Shown here: one piece after another, positions 21,332-33,655 of the stretch
Layout: every line of letters starts with the position of its first letter
Position numbering within the stretch: the stretch's first letter is position 1
Assembly: GCF_047495875.1 (NCBI RefSeq)
Contig: NC_092497.1
Span: forward strand, 3,605,437-3,669,436
Reading direction: 5' to 3'
Source: Pithys albifrons albifrons
Taxonomy: Eukaryota > Chordata > Aves > Passeriformes > Thamnophilidae
DNA: 64,000 bases
Program-made: the position numbers and the translations under genes
Notes under the pieces: generated by a model
Database searches by the model: none
What the model saw: the letters and a program-made list of their open reading frames with translations, nothing else
What the model was told of the DNA's origin: nothing

Positions 21332-24300
21332 AATTGCTAGCCCCAGACTCAGATTTGTACCTTATAAAAAACTCCCCTAAACTGATATACAAAAAAGCTT
21401 TTTCTGGAGCTCCTTGCCTAAGAGGATAGCTCTGGAACTCAGCTTTAAAAGCTGGGCTTTATGAGTGTGGGATCAAGACACCCCAGACTGATCTGAGAGG
21501 TATTCTTGACATTCATCTGATATTGTCCCTTATCTCCATCTCCTGTACCAACAACATAGATCTCACTGCACCATTTCAGACCCTGACCACTATCAGTAGG
21601 CTTCGATTTACTGATGGCCTTATCTCTGCCGCAGCCTCATTAACACAATGCACCCAGCAAGTTTTAAACCTCTCCTAGTCTCACAAGGATTTCTAAAGAC
21701 AGTGTGTGCCAATACAATGTTCAGGTGTTGCTGCAATGTCCCAGATGTGTACAAAAAGGTTAGTTCTCTGGCCTGTGACAAACGCTATATCAAGGTGCAC
21801 GGCTTTTAAGAAAATTCTTTTTGCTTTACTGCACGTCATCTTCTGATTTCTTAAGGCTAAGCCTTTTTTCTTTCCCCCAAGGAAAGGACAGGAAGCATAT
21901 CTATAAATTGTTTTACTCTGCTTATTTGTTGGTCACCATCATGAATTAGATGCTTTTAAATAACAAAAAAAAAAACAAACAACCAAAACATTGCCACTGT
22001 GGCTGTAGCAGCAGAGAAGGGAGATAAAGGAATCTGTAACACAATTCATGACTGGATTATCACAATTCAATGCAAACTGAATGACCAAATGTTGACTTTT
22101 AGTCTCCTTTTTCTTCCTGGTTTGTTTTTGGTTTTTGGTTTTGATTTTTTTTTCAAATTTGTTTATCTATTTTTCTATATATTTATTTTCTGTTACCTTG
22201 GAGTTCAGGTGCAAGAGAAAAATAATTTAAGATCCTTACTGAAATGTAAAATGAGAGATTGAAGAGTGAAATAAAGGGAGAATGATTTCTGATGCTGGTT
22301 TTTATAGCACCAGTTTCCAGCATTTTGTAAATTTACTGATGTCCCTTTAAGAATACTCATATCTTAGTTCATAAAAGCTAACAGCATTAAAAATACAGTA
22401 ATTAACATGTTCATAATGTAAATGCTAATAATTTAACATGTCAAGCATCCTCATCCCCTACTGAATCAATATGAATTATTAAAAACGACTCTTTAAGACC
22501 TTTAAAATCAGCTCTCAAAGCATGCACTAAACAACCACACCACTGGCATACAGGAGTACCAAGTTACAAATTCATGTTAGACTGTCTGACACACTAAGAC
22601 TCTTTGATGCAAAACAACAAAAGCCAAAAAAATCTCCCCTCAAATTCTTATATTTGGAACTGCATAAACTACACGCAAAAGTGACATGTACTTTATTTTT
22701 TCTCAGTGATTTTCTAATTTTCTTAGATATAAACCTTACAGAGAGATTGCAGAGTAAGCTTTTCCATAACAAAGTTTCGTGAAAATCTAAAATGTTCTTG
22801 AAGCTGTAAGTATATAAAGATAATAAAAAATTAGTCTGATAAAGTATTAGTCAGAGTTCCTAGGTTTAGAGCAATTTCTGTCAAGATTGTTCTTGTTCAC
22901 GAAGAAAACATTTAGAAATTGATTTCAAATGTTATAAAGACTAGCTCCCAAAATAAAAATTATTTCCATGTGTAGTGCCACAGAGGCAAGAATTTATTTT
23001 TTTTAAAGATTTGCAAAATAGAGATGGAATTATTAGAGCAATGCATCTTACCTCTCTACCCGCTTATGGTGTTTTGAGAAAGACTCATGAAGTCTCTTTT
23101 GTGTTTATATATGAATAGACAGCCAAATGCCTGGAGCAGATGGCTGTTTCCTGGTCAATCCATTGAAAGAAGATGGCAGATATGACCTTTTTTTTTTTTT
23201 TCAATTTGTTGCAGATACAAAATAAATAAAGTTTTGCAATTGAGTACAAACCCCATCACACTAACTGTGGGTCTCATACTTATCCTGTCGAATTGCATAA
23301 TGGTCCTGTTAACATCTTGTTCTACTTGAACAATCAGATAATGGTCTGGATGTCAATAGGCCAGAGGTTGTCCTTGCTTTGGAAAAATCTTCTGTGCCCA
23401 TGAAATTGATCAATAGATGTTTTTCAGTAGAGCCAGACCAGAGTGTTGGTGGGATGACAAGAGCTCAGCCTCCCTGTACTCCATATATCTGAATTAATTA
23501 TACCTGCTGGGAAGGTAGCCATTGTTTTTCTGTATCTTGATCCACCTGAGCTCAGGTATAAGTTGAAGTTCTACCTGAGTAATACTAAAGTCCTTCTTTA
23601 TGGTGAGAAAGGAGGAAACTAGTTTCAGAAAGGTTAAAATTTTACAAAGTTTGTGTACTCAACAATAATTTATGAGGGGTTATATGTCCGATAGGAGATA
23701 AGAGCTTATGTACCTGGCTTTTCTAGCATGAGAAAAAGGTCTTAACCTGCTACCACCCCCCTCCAAAAAAAAAAACAACCCAAAGAAAATGTTCCAAACC
23801 AAAACAGTCAAGGAGGAAAGAGTTCAGTAAACTTCCTCAGATATTTCAAGATTGGCACAAATTACAGTCAAATGGCAAATAGGATATGAAAGATTCCAGA
23901 TCTGGGGCAAAAATTCCAGATCTGAGGCAAAATAGGTCAGCTGCAGTTAGGATGCTTTCCATGCCTGTTGAAAGGAAGTTACTTTATATTGAGAGATGTC
24001 TTGCTACCAGTCCCTTGAGTATGGTATAAAAGTTTCACAACAGGATGCAAAACAAGCACAAGAGACGTGAGCTTGGTCCAGTGATCCCTAACTCATCCAA
24101 TGAAAACACTACTTAAACCCACACTTCATAATCTCCTAGACCATTCCAGTTACATTTAAATAATTTCTGAGAACTCAGAAGTATCATTATGGCAAGACCT
24201 CTGAATTCCTATTTCAGTTTTCCAGTTTGCTAAGGCTACACAGTAACCAGCTAGATTTGGTCACTTGATGCTCTAATAACTGTCTCTGGAGTCAAACACA

Positions 24301-26919
24301 TGACAGACTTCAAAGTTTTGTAAAAGATAGGAAAGCTGGCACAAAAATATTTCTTTCTCTAGTTTATCTTCTCATGATCTGAATGTGAGATTCCTTCTCC
24401 TTCCTTTTGTTTTCTCTTCCTGCCCTCCTTTTTTTTTTTTTTTGGTTAAACTTGTACACCTTCAACTAATGTTTCAAAAGTCAAAGATAGAGTCCAAAGC
24501 TACAAGGAAATGCAAAAAGAATTTCAGAAATGCAGAACATAAATCCAAGAGAATTGCAATGCCATTAACTTTTACAGGATATTGTTTCTATTGCTCTTTC
24601 AAAATACAGTACACAGGAAGAGCAAGCATTAATGTAGAAGTGTACTAAAATATTCAGGGTAAGCACATAAGGTCAAGAAATTAAATACCATGTGGAAAGC
24701 TTGGGGATAAATGTGAACCTCCTTCACCTTGAGCAGTGCCAAGTGTGACATAACCAGATTTTTGCTTTTCTCACTCATGGGGTAGGACAACTGTCCATGA
24801 CAGATGAGGTGAAGCTGAAACCATGAAAAATGGAAAGGAAGAGTCAAAGCAAGGCAGTATCACAGGTGAAGGGGATGCTCTTTGGAGGTGATGGCTGAGT
24901 TGGCCACTGTAAATATTACTAAATCACATGGTCTTTAAACCACTTCTGGATTGTAATTATGTAATTGAAATAATAGTCCTGAAGGAGAGGGAGAGGGAGA
25001 GTGAAGAAATCCCTCAATGCAGGTAAAACACAATTGTTGGAAACAAGAATCTTCTATAATGCATTGCAAATCCTCCAGCCAGCCAGTATAAAACTGATCA
25101 ATAGTTAGGTGAGGTATATGAGACTAAATAAGAAAGAATGGTTCAGTGGATTAATTTGTTCTTTCTAAGACTCCTGATACTGTGAGTGGTTGTCCAGGAC
25201 TGACCCTCCCAGGAGCTTATAAAGAACTAATGTTGTCATGCACTTGATGAATTGCTACAATTTAATTTTGCAGATATGTAAATGGGCACAGCAGTATCAG
25301 AACATAGTAAAAGGATTGTTATCTTCAAAATTTTACACTAATGGCATGAGAAGTGGACAGGATAGAAAACAAGGTGATATACAATAGAGTTGTGATGAAA
25401 TTACTTCATCAAGGATAAATCCAAACTGAGTCTCTTTAACATAGGGAATTATTCATTAGGAAAAGAAGCAGTAAGGAACAGAACATATTGTTCATTTAAT
25501 GTCCATAACTTTTTCCTACAGGATTTGGTTTTTAAAATTACATCTTTCTATTCTATAATGATGGTAATTTACTTACTACCACATGAGGAAATTGGTCATG
25601 AAGCACAACCCTTATGTGTACATAGCTATAATTTAAACAAATACACTATCAAGGAAAGGTATTAATATATACAACAGCTTGGTAATGTCCAAGTTTTGAT
25701 TCTGCATTATGCCAGGAAGGAACTGGGAAAAAAGCCTAGAATTTTTCTTTATGATTTTCTGTCAGCTTTGAGTATCTACTGACTTAGCAGAGCTATGGCC
25801 AAGAGTTTGTCATTTCTGCAGGAGAGGTAGAGTGAGTGACATTTTCATTACGGATGCAGAATGGTGCCCTATACCACATCTGCAGTAACAAACTATCTTC
25901 TGAGAAGTAAAATCATGTGGTTTTCATGCATATCTGATCCTGTAATTACACATGTACACTTAGACACTCTTAAAAGAAAGGGCTTCTCTAAGAAAGAATT
26001 GTTCCAGCAGGATTACACTTGCAAATGTCTGGCCCTTTTAGGGTATGAAAACAAATCTTAAAAGATTATAGAACAGAATTGTATAGTATTGTTAGAGATG
26101 GGAAATTAAAAACAGGGACACGGAAAGGAAGTCAACAAACAACTTGTTTAGAAGACCAAAAAAAAGAAAAAGCCAAAGTCCTTCAAACCTGGCTAGAGAT
26201 CTGAAATAAATTAGAAAATGGAGGAACACAGAAATTTGCAAATTTGACTTTCAGTCAGTTAGTTTCTGGCTACGGCAGAACTTTTGACATCACCTACCTA
26301 AGAATCTTTTGTCAGCCAAAGAGGGCCTGTCAAGTCTGAATATCAACCTGACTTTATTCCCTTCTTCTCTTCGAGATTCTGTGCACAAATTTGGCTTACA
26401 TCAAGTATGACTGACTTCACTGGGCAGACAAATGGAGAACTTAAAATCTGTTACTGAGAGCAAAACAATCAAAACTCTCATGTCACCTGTAAGCTTTATA
26501 AACAAAACAGTTATTCATTGTTTATTGTACAGGTGCTTGGTCATTAATATTGTCTTGAAGGACATAGAAGGAAGAATATATTGCAGCAGAGGTGTGTATC
26601 TCATAGTTCCACCTTTCCTGGAAAAGCTCTAATCAACTGTCATCATCCCCATGAGCTGTGATGGTCACTCTTCAGCATGTGACATGAAAAGATGACTCAT
26701 TCTTGCATCTGATGATGTTCGGACTGTGGAAAAAGGTCTTGCTTTCATCCCTCCTGACTGATGAAAGGAAAGATGTTTATGTCATTTTCAAAAAATGCTG
26801 CAGTAAGAGGCTGGGACTGAAAGGTTGCCAGGCCAGTCACTGCATTTACACATTGGGAAAGAGGAGACATGGAGAAATGTCTGCTATCGTTGTGAGAGGG
26901 GGAATCATTCCTGCTTGAA
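21332..26919. other. unique non-coding DNA, no gene seen
   Basis: AT-rich unique DNA of about 5.6 kb. It holds T-runs near 22145, 23190 and 24430, an A-run near 21965 followed by AAAC motifs, and a 20-bp tandem duplication at 23893-23932. The stretch 22300-22500 is rich in TAAT/ATTA strings and could be regulatory, but nothing in the sequence alone proves that. No open frame resembles a known protein. Confidence 0.5.
23893..23932 (+). repeat. 20-bp tandem duplication, two copies
   Basis: Two adjacent 20-bp units (23893-23912 and 23913-23932) starting ATTCCAGATCTG differ at one position. This is a local duplication with no linked gene. Confidence 0.9.
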
Positions 26920-26972
26920 CCTAGGCTTGGCTGGGATTCCTTAGGGTCCTTCCCAGACTTCAATGATTTTAG
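26920..26972 (+). mobile_element. probable CR1 3'-end remnant
   Basis: About 50 bp, including 'ttagggtccttcccagactt' and 'caatgatttta', resembles the end of the CR1 3' UTR in plus orientation. The usual 'ggactagatgat' just upstream is degraded, so this is a weak call. Confidence 0.5.
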
Positions 26973-27461
26973 CACTTGTCTATGTGAAAATAAGACTCAA
27001 ATCTTTCCTGAGCTCTTTAACATTTTCCACGTAGTTATAGCAAGTCCAGGTATCCACATCACCATCAACAAGAGTTCAATACTCAATTCTTGCAGGCAGA
27101 CCAGTCTGCAAAGCCCACTCTGGCTCTTCTCTGGTCCAGTCTAACAAGGAGTCAAGGCTGTTAAGCCGTGACAGGTTGCAAGATGATCTCCAGAGATCAG
27201 AAGAGTCTGGGAACAGTTTTCAGTTACCAATTTGTGATCCCTTAGGACTCATGCCCATGGCACCGAATAGTCTGAATTACTGGACTGTCATGACCTTGGT
27301 CTTACCCAAATCCACCACAATCAGGTCTATGGATGTAGATGTAAGAAGGAGTGAGGGAAGCCAAATAAAACAAGTCACACTGATTGAGGTCAAAAACCTC
27401 ATCATGGGACATTCATACATTGCAGCCAGTTGATGGCAGAGAAAAGAAACAACACAGATAT
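26973..27461. other. unique non-coding DNA, no gene seen
   Basis: No recognised feature. The 85-codon frame at 27176-27433 shows no known domain. Confidence 0.5.
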
Positions 27462-27843
27462 TGAGGTGCTGGTGAAGGGTCTAAAGGGTCTAGGAGGGGG
27501 GACCTTCTTGCTCTCTACAACTGTCTGACAGGAGATTATATCCAGGTGGGGGTTGGTCTCTTCTCCCAGGTAACAACTGACAGGACCAGGGGCAATTTAC
27601 CTTTTAAGTTGTGCCAGAGAAATTTTAGATTGGGTATTCAGAAAAAATTTCTTCACCCAGAGGCTCGTCAAGCCCTGGCACGGGCTGCCCAGGGCAGTGG
27701 TGGAGTCACCATCCCTGGAAATGTTCAAAAAACATGCAGATGTGGCCCTTGGGCACAAGGTTTAGTGGTGAACACAGTGGTACTGGGTAGATGAACTTGA
27801 TGACATTAGAAGGCTTTTCCAAACTTAATGATCCTATGATTGT
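27462..27843 (+). mobile_element. CR1 LINE fragment, 3' part
   Basis: About 380 bp of CR1 in plus orientation covering the end of ORF2 and the 3' UTR. Landmarks are 'ctctctacaactgtctgaca', 'gggttggtctcttctcccag', 'tgacaggaccaggggcaa', 'aaatttcttcaccc', 'gggctgcccagggcagtggt' and the tail 'aatgatcctatgatt'. In coding terms this is the conserved ORF2 C-terminus (the 'RxxxRGNxxKL...FRLxIRKKF' region), now interrupted. Confidence 0.92.
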
Positions 27844-28922
27844 TCCACTTTTCTTGGCTATCTGTGGCGGCAGTGAGAGGTTTTTTTTGGACAAGGCTGT
27901 AGGAAACATAGGAAATCACAGGTTTTTCAATTTTATAGAGCACCAGCAGGCAGAGTGGCAGCTCAAAACTGGAAGAAATGTACCATGCTGGCACTCATCT
28001 GCCTCCTATGAGCCGGACTCCTTTACTCTGTATGAAACAAATGTTCATTGTAGGAACAGTCAGCAGGTTTAGGAGACATTAAATACCTCCTCCTGCTCCC
28101 CAGAAACACAAGCCTGACAAAGAGGGATCATCTTGAAATCCCTCCTCCTGCAAGGAAAATGTTTCATGCATCTTCCTGTGCTAATTTTTGTATTTTTTTT
28201 TTCTCCCTGTCGAAATGCTGTTAATATGAAGAGGAGCATGCATTAAACAATTTGTCCTGCTCTTACTGTGACAGAGTTTTATCTACCTGTCTTGCTATTT
28301 TTCATGCAAGTTTTCTGGCTGCCCTGTGTGTAAATTCAGAGACCTTAACATAAGCCTCACAGCTAGGAAGTAGTCAAAATGTAAGAATACAAAGTTATTG
28401 CATCTCTGACTGTAATCAGCTTCATCCTGACTCCCCTTCCCTTGCAATTCCACTTCCATCAACAAATCCTTTGCTGAAATATGAGCCCTAAAGACATGGA
28501 GCCTCACATTGTAACTGAAAAACAGTGTGCTTTTCTTGGATCCATCCATGTGTGGCCATTCTGTTGTTTCACTTCTTGCTGATTTTTCAGATGAAAATAT
28601 CAGGTAAAATAGTATCAATCTATTCAGGCTGTGATGTTGCCTCCCACAAATCCTTTTCAAATCTTTTTTTAATCTTCTCCAAGGAAACTTTAATTCCTTT
28701 CAAAATTAAAACCACCAAAACCCAAACTAAAAACACCAAAAACCCCCAACAAACAAACCTTTATTTTTCATTTGAAGAATCAATACAATCTTATCTGCAT
28801 ATGAGACATTGGTAAAAATGAAATGTGTACAATGATTGAATAGACTTTTTTAAAAACAGTGATAAACTGAATTTATCATCTGCCTGCAGTTTTCTGGGAA
28901 AGTTTAATTTTATTTTGGTGTT
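27844..28922. other. unique non-coding DNA, no gene seen
   Basis: Unique DNA. An A/C-rich AAACC-type tract occupies about 28705-28760. An acceptor-like TTTTTCAG (ending 28590) is followed 13 nt later by CAG|GTAAAA (28601-28609); a 13-nt microexon is conceivable but unsupported. Confidence 0.45.
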
Positions 28923-29040
28923 CATAGAGTCATAGAATAGTTTGAGTTGGAAGGAACCGTAAAAACCAACCCCCTACAATGGACAGAGGCACCTTCTGCT
29001 AGACCAGGTGCTCCATGCCCTGTCCAACCTGGCCTTGCTC
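28923..29040 (-). mobile_element. CR1 LINE 3'-terminal fragment
   Basis: About 120 bp starting with the inverted CR1 tail 'catagagtcatagaatag' and continuing through 'gagttggaaggaacc', 'ggacagaggcacc' and 'agaccaggtgctcc'. It is a severely 5'-truncated, minus-strand, non-coding copy. Confidence 0.9.
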
Positions 29041-30390
29041 AGACAAACATCTCTTTTACCTTTGCCTCTCACTTAGCCCCCTGTAATACTAATAAAACAG
29101 ACATGCAGAGGGTTCCAAAATCTTTAGGACTTTTTCTTTCCCAAAACTAACAGCTTAACTATGGTTTTTAATGAAAGACTTATTGAGTTTTAAAAGTCCC
29201 ACCCACATTTCACTGAATTTGGCTGGTGTCTATCCCAGCTGCATGGCTGGGAGTCTGGCACCAGCAAGGTTTTATTTTCTGCTCAGCCTCCAGCAAAACT
29301 CTTCTCTTGAGTATTTTAACAGTCTTGTCTTCAGGGACTGCTGTATTGTTTTTGATTCTAAGGAAGGATGGGCAGTTTATAGCAGAGGGCCCCAGGGAAA
29401 GTGTGTTTGGCACCTTTGCTGCATCATAGGTATTTGTTTTGTGGATGCTGCTATGAGGTGTATCTTTCCTCTGCCTACATCTTCTGCCTCTAAAAGAGGA
29501 GACCTACAGCTGTCATTATTAAGCTGCAGAGAAGCTATCAATTAGAGCCAGTCATGAAATCTGTACAAGCACCTCACAGAAAACTAGAACAAGCACATTT
29601 CTTCCAATTTCCCATTCTGTTTCCATGAACAAACACATTTCTTCCCATTTGCTGTTCTGTTTCCACATTCACTAACTACAGAGGCCACTGAGAAAAAAAC
29701 AACTGTTTTCTCACTTCGAGTGAGATCATTCAGTCCTGTAGGCAAAGGAAACAAACAGCTGACAGAGCACTGAAGTGGAGGTGTATGTTTTCTTTGGAGC
29801 TGCTGTTTCTAATGTTTATGCTAGGGAAGATGCTTATTTACTGCTTTTAGAACAGCTCTTGCACTCAGAGTGTTTTTTGTTGTGTTTCTCCTATGGTCCT
29901 CAGAGAACAGGAGGGAGTATCTACTTTTTTCACACAAATCTTTTTGAGAATCCCATTGAGATTCAACCCTTCTTTAACTGCCACTCTTCATGTCTCAGGT
30001 GCAAGAGGACATGTACCACCACCTCCCTGTTCTTAAAATCTGTAAATCTGATGAATTAAGAAAAGCTCTTTTTAATTTTTTTTTTTTGTAACCATATATC
30101 TTCCTCTTGGTAGAACAGTAGATAATATTTAAGTGGCTTCACACAGTAGTTAAGATAGAAAACTTCAGATCTTTTACTGTGTTGCATCCTCCCCTCCACC
30201 TCCCTCAAACTTTCTTAGATTTTAACTCCAGGTGGCTACTCAAACCTATTTGCTGGTACTTTCTACTCTGCTCTGGAACTCCATAGAGACCACCGACAAA
30301 CATCAGAAACATTGTTGTAAATTAAAACAACAGAAATACAGGGTCAAAAAGATTCCCTCATGGGTATTAGTGGTTATGGCAACTCCTAGG
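29041..30390. other. unique non-coding DNA, no gene seen
   Basis: Unique DNA with a 40-bp tandem duplication at 29588-29668 and a T-run near 30076. The 124-codon frame at 29171-29545 has no recognisable domain, and overlapping frames on both strands are similarly open. Confidence 0.5.
29588..29668 (+). repeat. 40-bp tandem duplication, two copies
   Basis: Two adjacent units of about 40 bp (29588-29627 and 29628-29668) share AACAARCACATTTCTTCC and TTCTGTTTCCA with a few substitutions. The divergence indicates an old local duplication. Confidence 0.85.
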
Positions 30391-30450
30391 TAGGTCTGTG
30401 GTGATGGACTAGATCATCTTGAGAAGTCTTCTGTCACGTTGCTTACCATA
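30391..30450 (+). mobile_element. probable degraded CR1 3' end
   Basis: The segment with 'gtgatggactagatcatctt' and 'gagaagtcttctgtcacg' resembles the CR1 3' UTR motif that normally reads 'gactagatgatct...aggtcccttcc'. The tail repeat is gone. Confidence 0.45.
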
Positions 30451-31227
30451 AGCAATATGTTGCTCTGTATCTAGGCTTCATTTCCTCAGACACAATGCCA
30501 TCAGGGCTGTTCCTAACTTGAATATCAAATTAGAGGTATAATGAGATATTTTACCAGCTGATGTTGGCAGTCTTGCTAGCAAGACTTTATAGGACTTTCC
30601 AAAAATGACAGTTCTTCCTCTTGTAACATAAGAATATTTTTGTCTAGGCACAGAAGTGGCAAAGGATGTATTGTCCTAGTACATGTATGAGTGAGCAAGC
30701 TTGGCCTCTAAGCAAAGATATCCCACTGCCTGGCTGGCATTCAGGGGTCTAATTTGTTAGACATTAGAGAATATTGCTGAGCTGATTCCCCCATGTATTG
30801 ATAAGGAGGAATACTCCCTTCAGAAATGTAGCCTGACTGGGAGGCAGAGACAGCAAAAATTAGTCCTGATCTCACCGTCTGTCTTCTGTATGTTAACTCA
30901 AGGACACAAGCTTCATTAACAAAATAAAAAGAAAGAAGGTGTTTTGCCTTGTCCTATAGTCTTAACTGTGGTGCAACAGGGAATGAGAAGTGTGCCGCGG
31001 AGCATACCAAATGCTCTTTGTCATCAATTCCCTGCCTGGTCCTCCAGCTTGTATTTGAGCAGGTGAGGATCAGTTTGAGAGGATGGACTGACTAAGGACA
31101 AAGTGGTTGACTAATTGGTGCAAAAGGTGTCCACATGCGGGGATTTTAGACAATCCTGGAGACATCATTCCTGAGTCTATTACACTCACTCTTAAAAACA
31201 TGGAGTTTTTTTTCCTTTTTCTTTTAG
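30451..31227. other. unique non-coding DNA, no gene seen
   Basis: Unique DNA with no recognised element. Its right end (31206-31227) is a T-rich tract ending in TTTTAG, which would act as the acceptor of the candidate exon that follows. Confidence 0.45.
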
Positions 31228-31303
31228 AAAATGGCATGCCACCAAACTCCTTTGTCCAGCCTCAGGTTACATCATCCAAGTGTTGTTATCTTACAGATTG
31301 CAG
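31228..31303 (+). other. candidate internal exon, 76 nt
   Basis: A 22-nt pyrimidine tract and TTTTAG acceptor (ending 31227) precede 76 nt that are open in one frame. The peptide reads ENGMPPNSFVQPQ followed by VTSSKCCYLTDCR, and the donor is CAG|GTACTA at 31301-31309. The frame enters and leaves in the middle of a codon (two bases of the last codon before the donor). Joined to the candidate terminal exon at 32572, it would reach a stop after two more residues, so the two need not belong to one transcript. The peptide is not recognised. Confidence 0.2.
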
Positions 31304-32571
31304 GTACTATTTTCTGTGTAGTGCTTTAAAAAGCAGGAAAGAAGTGTGAAGATTTTCAGCCCCCAAAACTGAAATGATTTGCAAGGTACCTTGAAAGTAT
31401 ACATGAATTTCCTGAAGCATCCTGTATACACAAAAGGTTCTGTTAGTCTGATGGGAAAGCCAAGTGCACACACACACAAGTGTGTGTGGGCAAAGAGAGG
31501 TAATAATAATATATACAGATAAAAAGAGAGAAGGAGGATTTTTTTTCCTGAAAAAGAAGACTCTGCATTTGATCAGAGCAGTGCTATTCCAGACCAAATT
31601 GCAGAAGATGAATTCACTTTAAAAAAATCTGTGTGTTTTTTTTCTCCTGCCCCCCTTCTAGATCTGGAAACTTTCAAAAGTGTTTGGGAAATGCCATGAA
31701 GGAATTTGCATGCCTGGAGTTCTCCAAAAACTAAAATGAGATGCTTCACACTCACATGTGAAGAAAGTTTACTACATCTGCTCTAGAGGTGATGGAATAT
31801 GTAACACAAACATTCCTGTGGGAGATGAAATTCATTTTAATTAATGGACACCTCAAAAATCAGGTGCCAAAGACATTAATCAGCTGAATATATTTCCATG
31901 TTGTTGGTTATACCCACTAGCCAATGCTCCTTTAATGATTCCATTTAGTGTGTGTAACATTTACCAGCCAGGATACCAAGACTCAAGTTAGAAAACTACT
32001 GCCAATAGAAGGTATTGGATCCTGTCATTAAATCAAAGCATTGTTTCCATTCCTATTACCCAGAGGATGCCAAAGGATGTTTTGGTTTTGTTTTTTTTTT
32101 TTGACAGGGAAATATAAGTGAAATAAATAAACTGTCAGAACTGACTTACTTTCTTTCATGGTTTATGTTAATATATGAAAACAAGATGGAATTAAACAGA
32201 AACATGGCTGAGACATGACACTCTGCCTCTGTGTCAGTCACAGGTAGTGTGTGATGCAACATATTTATGAAAATATCACAGAGTTTAAGATGAAGATGAA
32301 TGTGGAATAATTTGAGTATCAGAACTCCTAAATTCAAATTGCAAATCCTTTTATCTCCTGCCTATTTTGTTAAATAATGCATAATACTGAATGAATCCCT
32401 TCCTAGACAATATGGAGTCCACACAATCCTATTCACTGAGCAAAGACCTTTTAGCTGTCTTGAGGTTAGAATATTTCTGATTTTACCTTTTTTTCCCCCC
32501 CTAATATTTTTTCTGGGCCTGAATGTTAAATTTGTTGTTTTGTTTTGTTTTGTTTTCTTTTTCTCTTTCAG
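31304..32571. other. unique non-coding DNA, no gene seen
   Basis: Unique DNA. It includes an inverted CA/TG repeat at 31467-31488 that could form an 8-bp hairpin, a T-run near 32093, and a GTTTT-type microsatellite at about 32536-32556 that becomes a pyrimidine tract ending in TTTCAG at 32571. Confidence 0.5.
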
Positions 32572-32875
32572 GGAGTATTAATCAGGGATCTTCTACCATT
32601 CAGCCACTTAATGCAGTGAGGACTGTACAGCTCTGACAGCACCATCCTCTGTCAGATCTGCAGCTGATAAATGGATCCAGCAGTTACTAAGTGGGACTGA
32701 CAGGCACAATGATCATTCAAGCCTCATTTCCTGAAGAAACCAAGCTAAAAATTATTCAGTAATTATCCTTAATTGGCCAGGATGCAACTCCAGTATTCTA
32801 TGAGGAACATTTAAGCTGATATTTATGTTCTTTTAAAAAATTCCTTTCAACAATAAAACCATATTTTACCCTACC
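32572..32875 (+). other. candidate 3'-terminal exon with polyadenylation signal
   Basis: A strong acceptor (TTTTCTTTTTCTCTTTCAG ending at 32571) is followed by two bases and then 20 open codons, SINQGSSTIQ then PLNAVRTVQL, to a TGA at 32634-32636. A canonical AATAAA lies at 32852-32857, about 215 nt past the stop. Together these look like a last coding exon with a short 3' UTR. Against it, part of the acceptor tract derives from a simple repeat, the peptide is short and unrecognised, and there is no clear GT-rich element after the AATAAA. Confidence 0.2.
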
Positions 32876-33274
32876 TCACACCTTCCCAGTCATTCCTCCA
32901 AAGACCTTCCTCCCTAGAGCAGCCATCTAGTGTTTCTCTGTCCAGATTCCTTGAACATGGATACTCACCTGCTTTTTACAAACAAGATAAAGCTTCATCT
33001 TCTGACAATACTACAATGTTTTCCTCAGATAGTCAAAATAATTGAGTGACTAAGGCTCCTAACAAGCCAAATAAGACTGAACTTGATTCTCAAAGAATCT
33101 GGACATGGAATAGTCTTTATTGATCCTTAATCAAGCTGAAACCATTCACCCAAAGGTTTTGAGCCTTGTACTGTTTTACTAGACCATGAAAAAGAACAAG
33201 TTTTTCAGATGTTAAACAATATTATAAAGCAGCAAGGAGACCTCTGCCCTTAGGAAACATTCTCTGAGTAAGTC
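32876..33274. other. unique non-coding DNA, nothing seen
   Basis: Short unique stretch between the candidate terminal exon and the next CR1. No feature was recognised. Confidence 0.5.
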
Positions 33275-33655
33275 ATGGAATCAGAGGTATAGAATCACAG
33301 GGCAGTTTGGTTTGAAAGAGAGCTCAAAGACTATCCAATTCCAGTCCTCTGTCATGGGCAGGGACACCTTCCACTAGACCAGGTTTCTCAGAGACTCATT
33401 CAGCTGGGTCTTGAACACTTCCAGGGATGGGGCAGCCACAGCTTCTCTGACAACCTGTGCCAGGGCATCATCTCCCTCACAACCAAGAATTTCTTCCTCT
33501 TACCATATTTAATGCTGCCCTCTGGGATTGAGAAGCCCAGGTTCATGTCCTTGTCCAAAATGCCTCTCCAGCTCTCTTGGAGCACCTTTAGGTATGGGAA
33601 GATGCTCTAAGTGTCCCCAGAGGTTTCTCTTCTCCACACTGAACAGCCCAATATA
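33275..33655 (-). mobile_element. CR1 LINE fragment, 3' part
   Basis: About 380 bp of minus-strand CR1. From the tail at about 33275 it runs through 'agaatcacagggcagtttgg', 'catgggcagggacacc', 'actagaccaggtttctcaga', 'cttgaacacttccagggatg' and 'gcctctccagctctcttgga' to a truncated 5' end near 'cactgaacagcccaata'. Non-coding now; stops and indels break the ORF2 end. Confidence 0.92.

Noticed and set aside
20951..21429. Frames of 93-129 codons encoding YPILS repeats
   Set aside because: They are translations of a pentanucleotide microsatellite in three frames, not a protein repeat family.
28591..28603. 13-nt microexon bounded by TTTTTCAG and CAG|GTAAAA
   Set aside because: Such short combinations arise often by chance, and no neighbouring exon or frame supports it.
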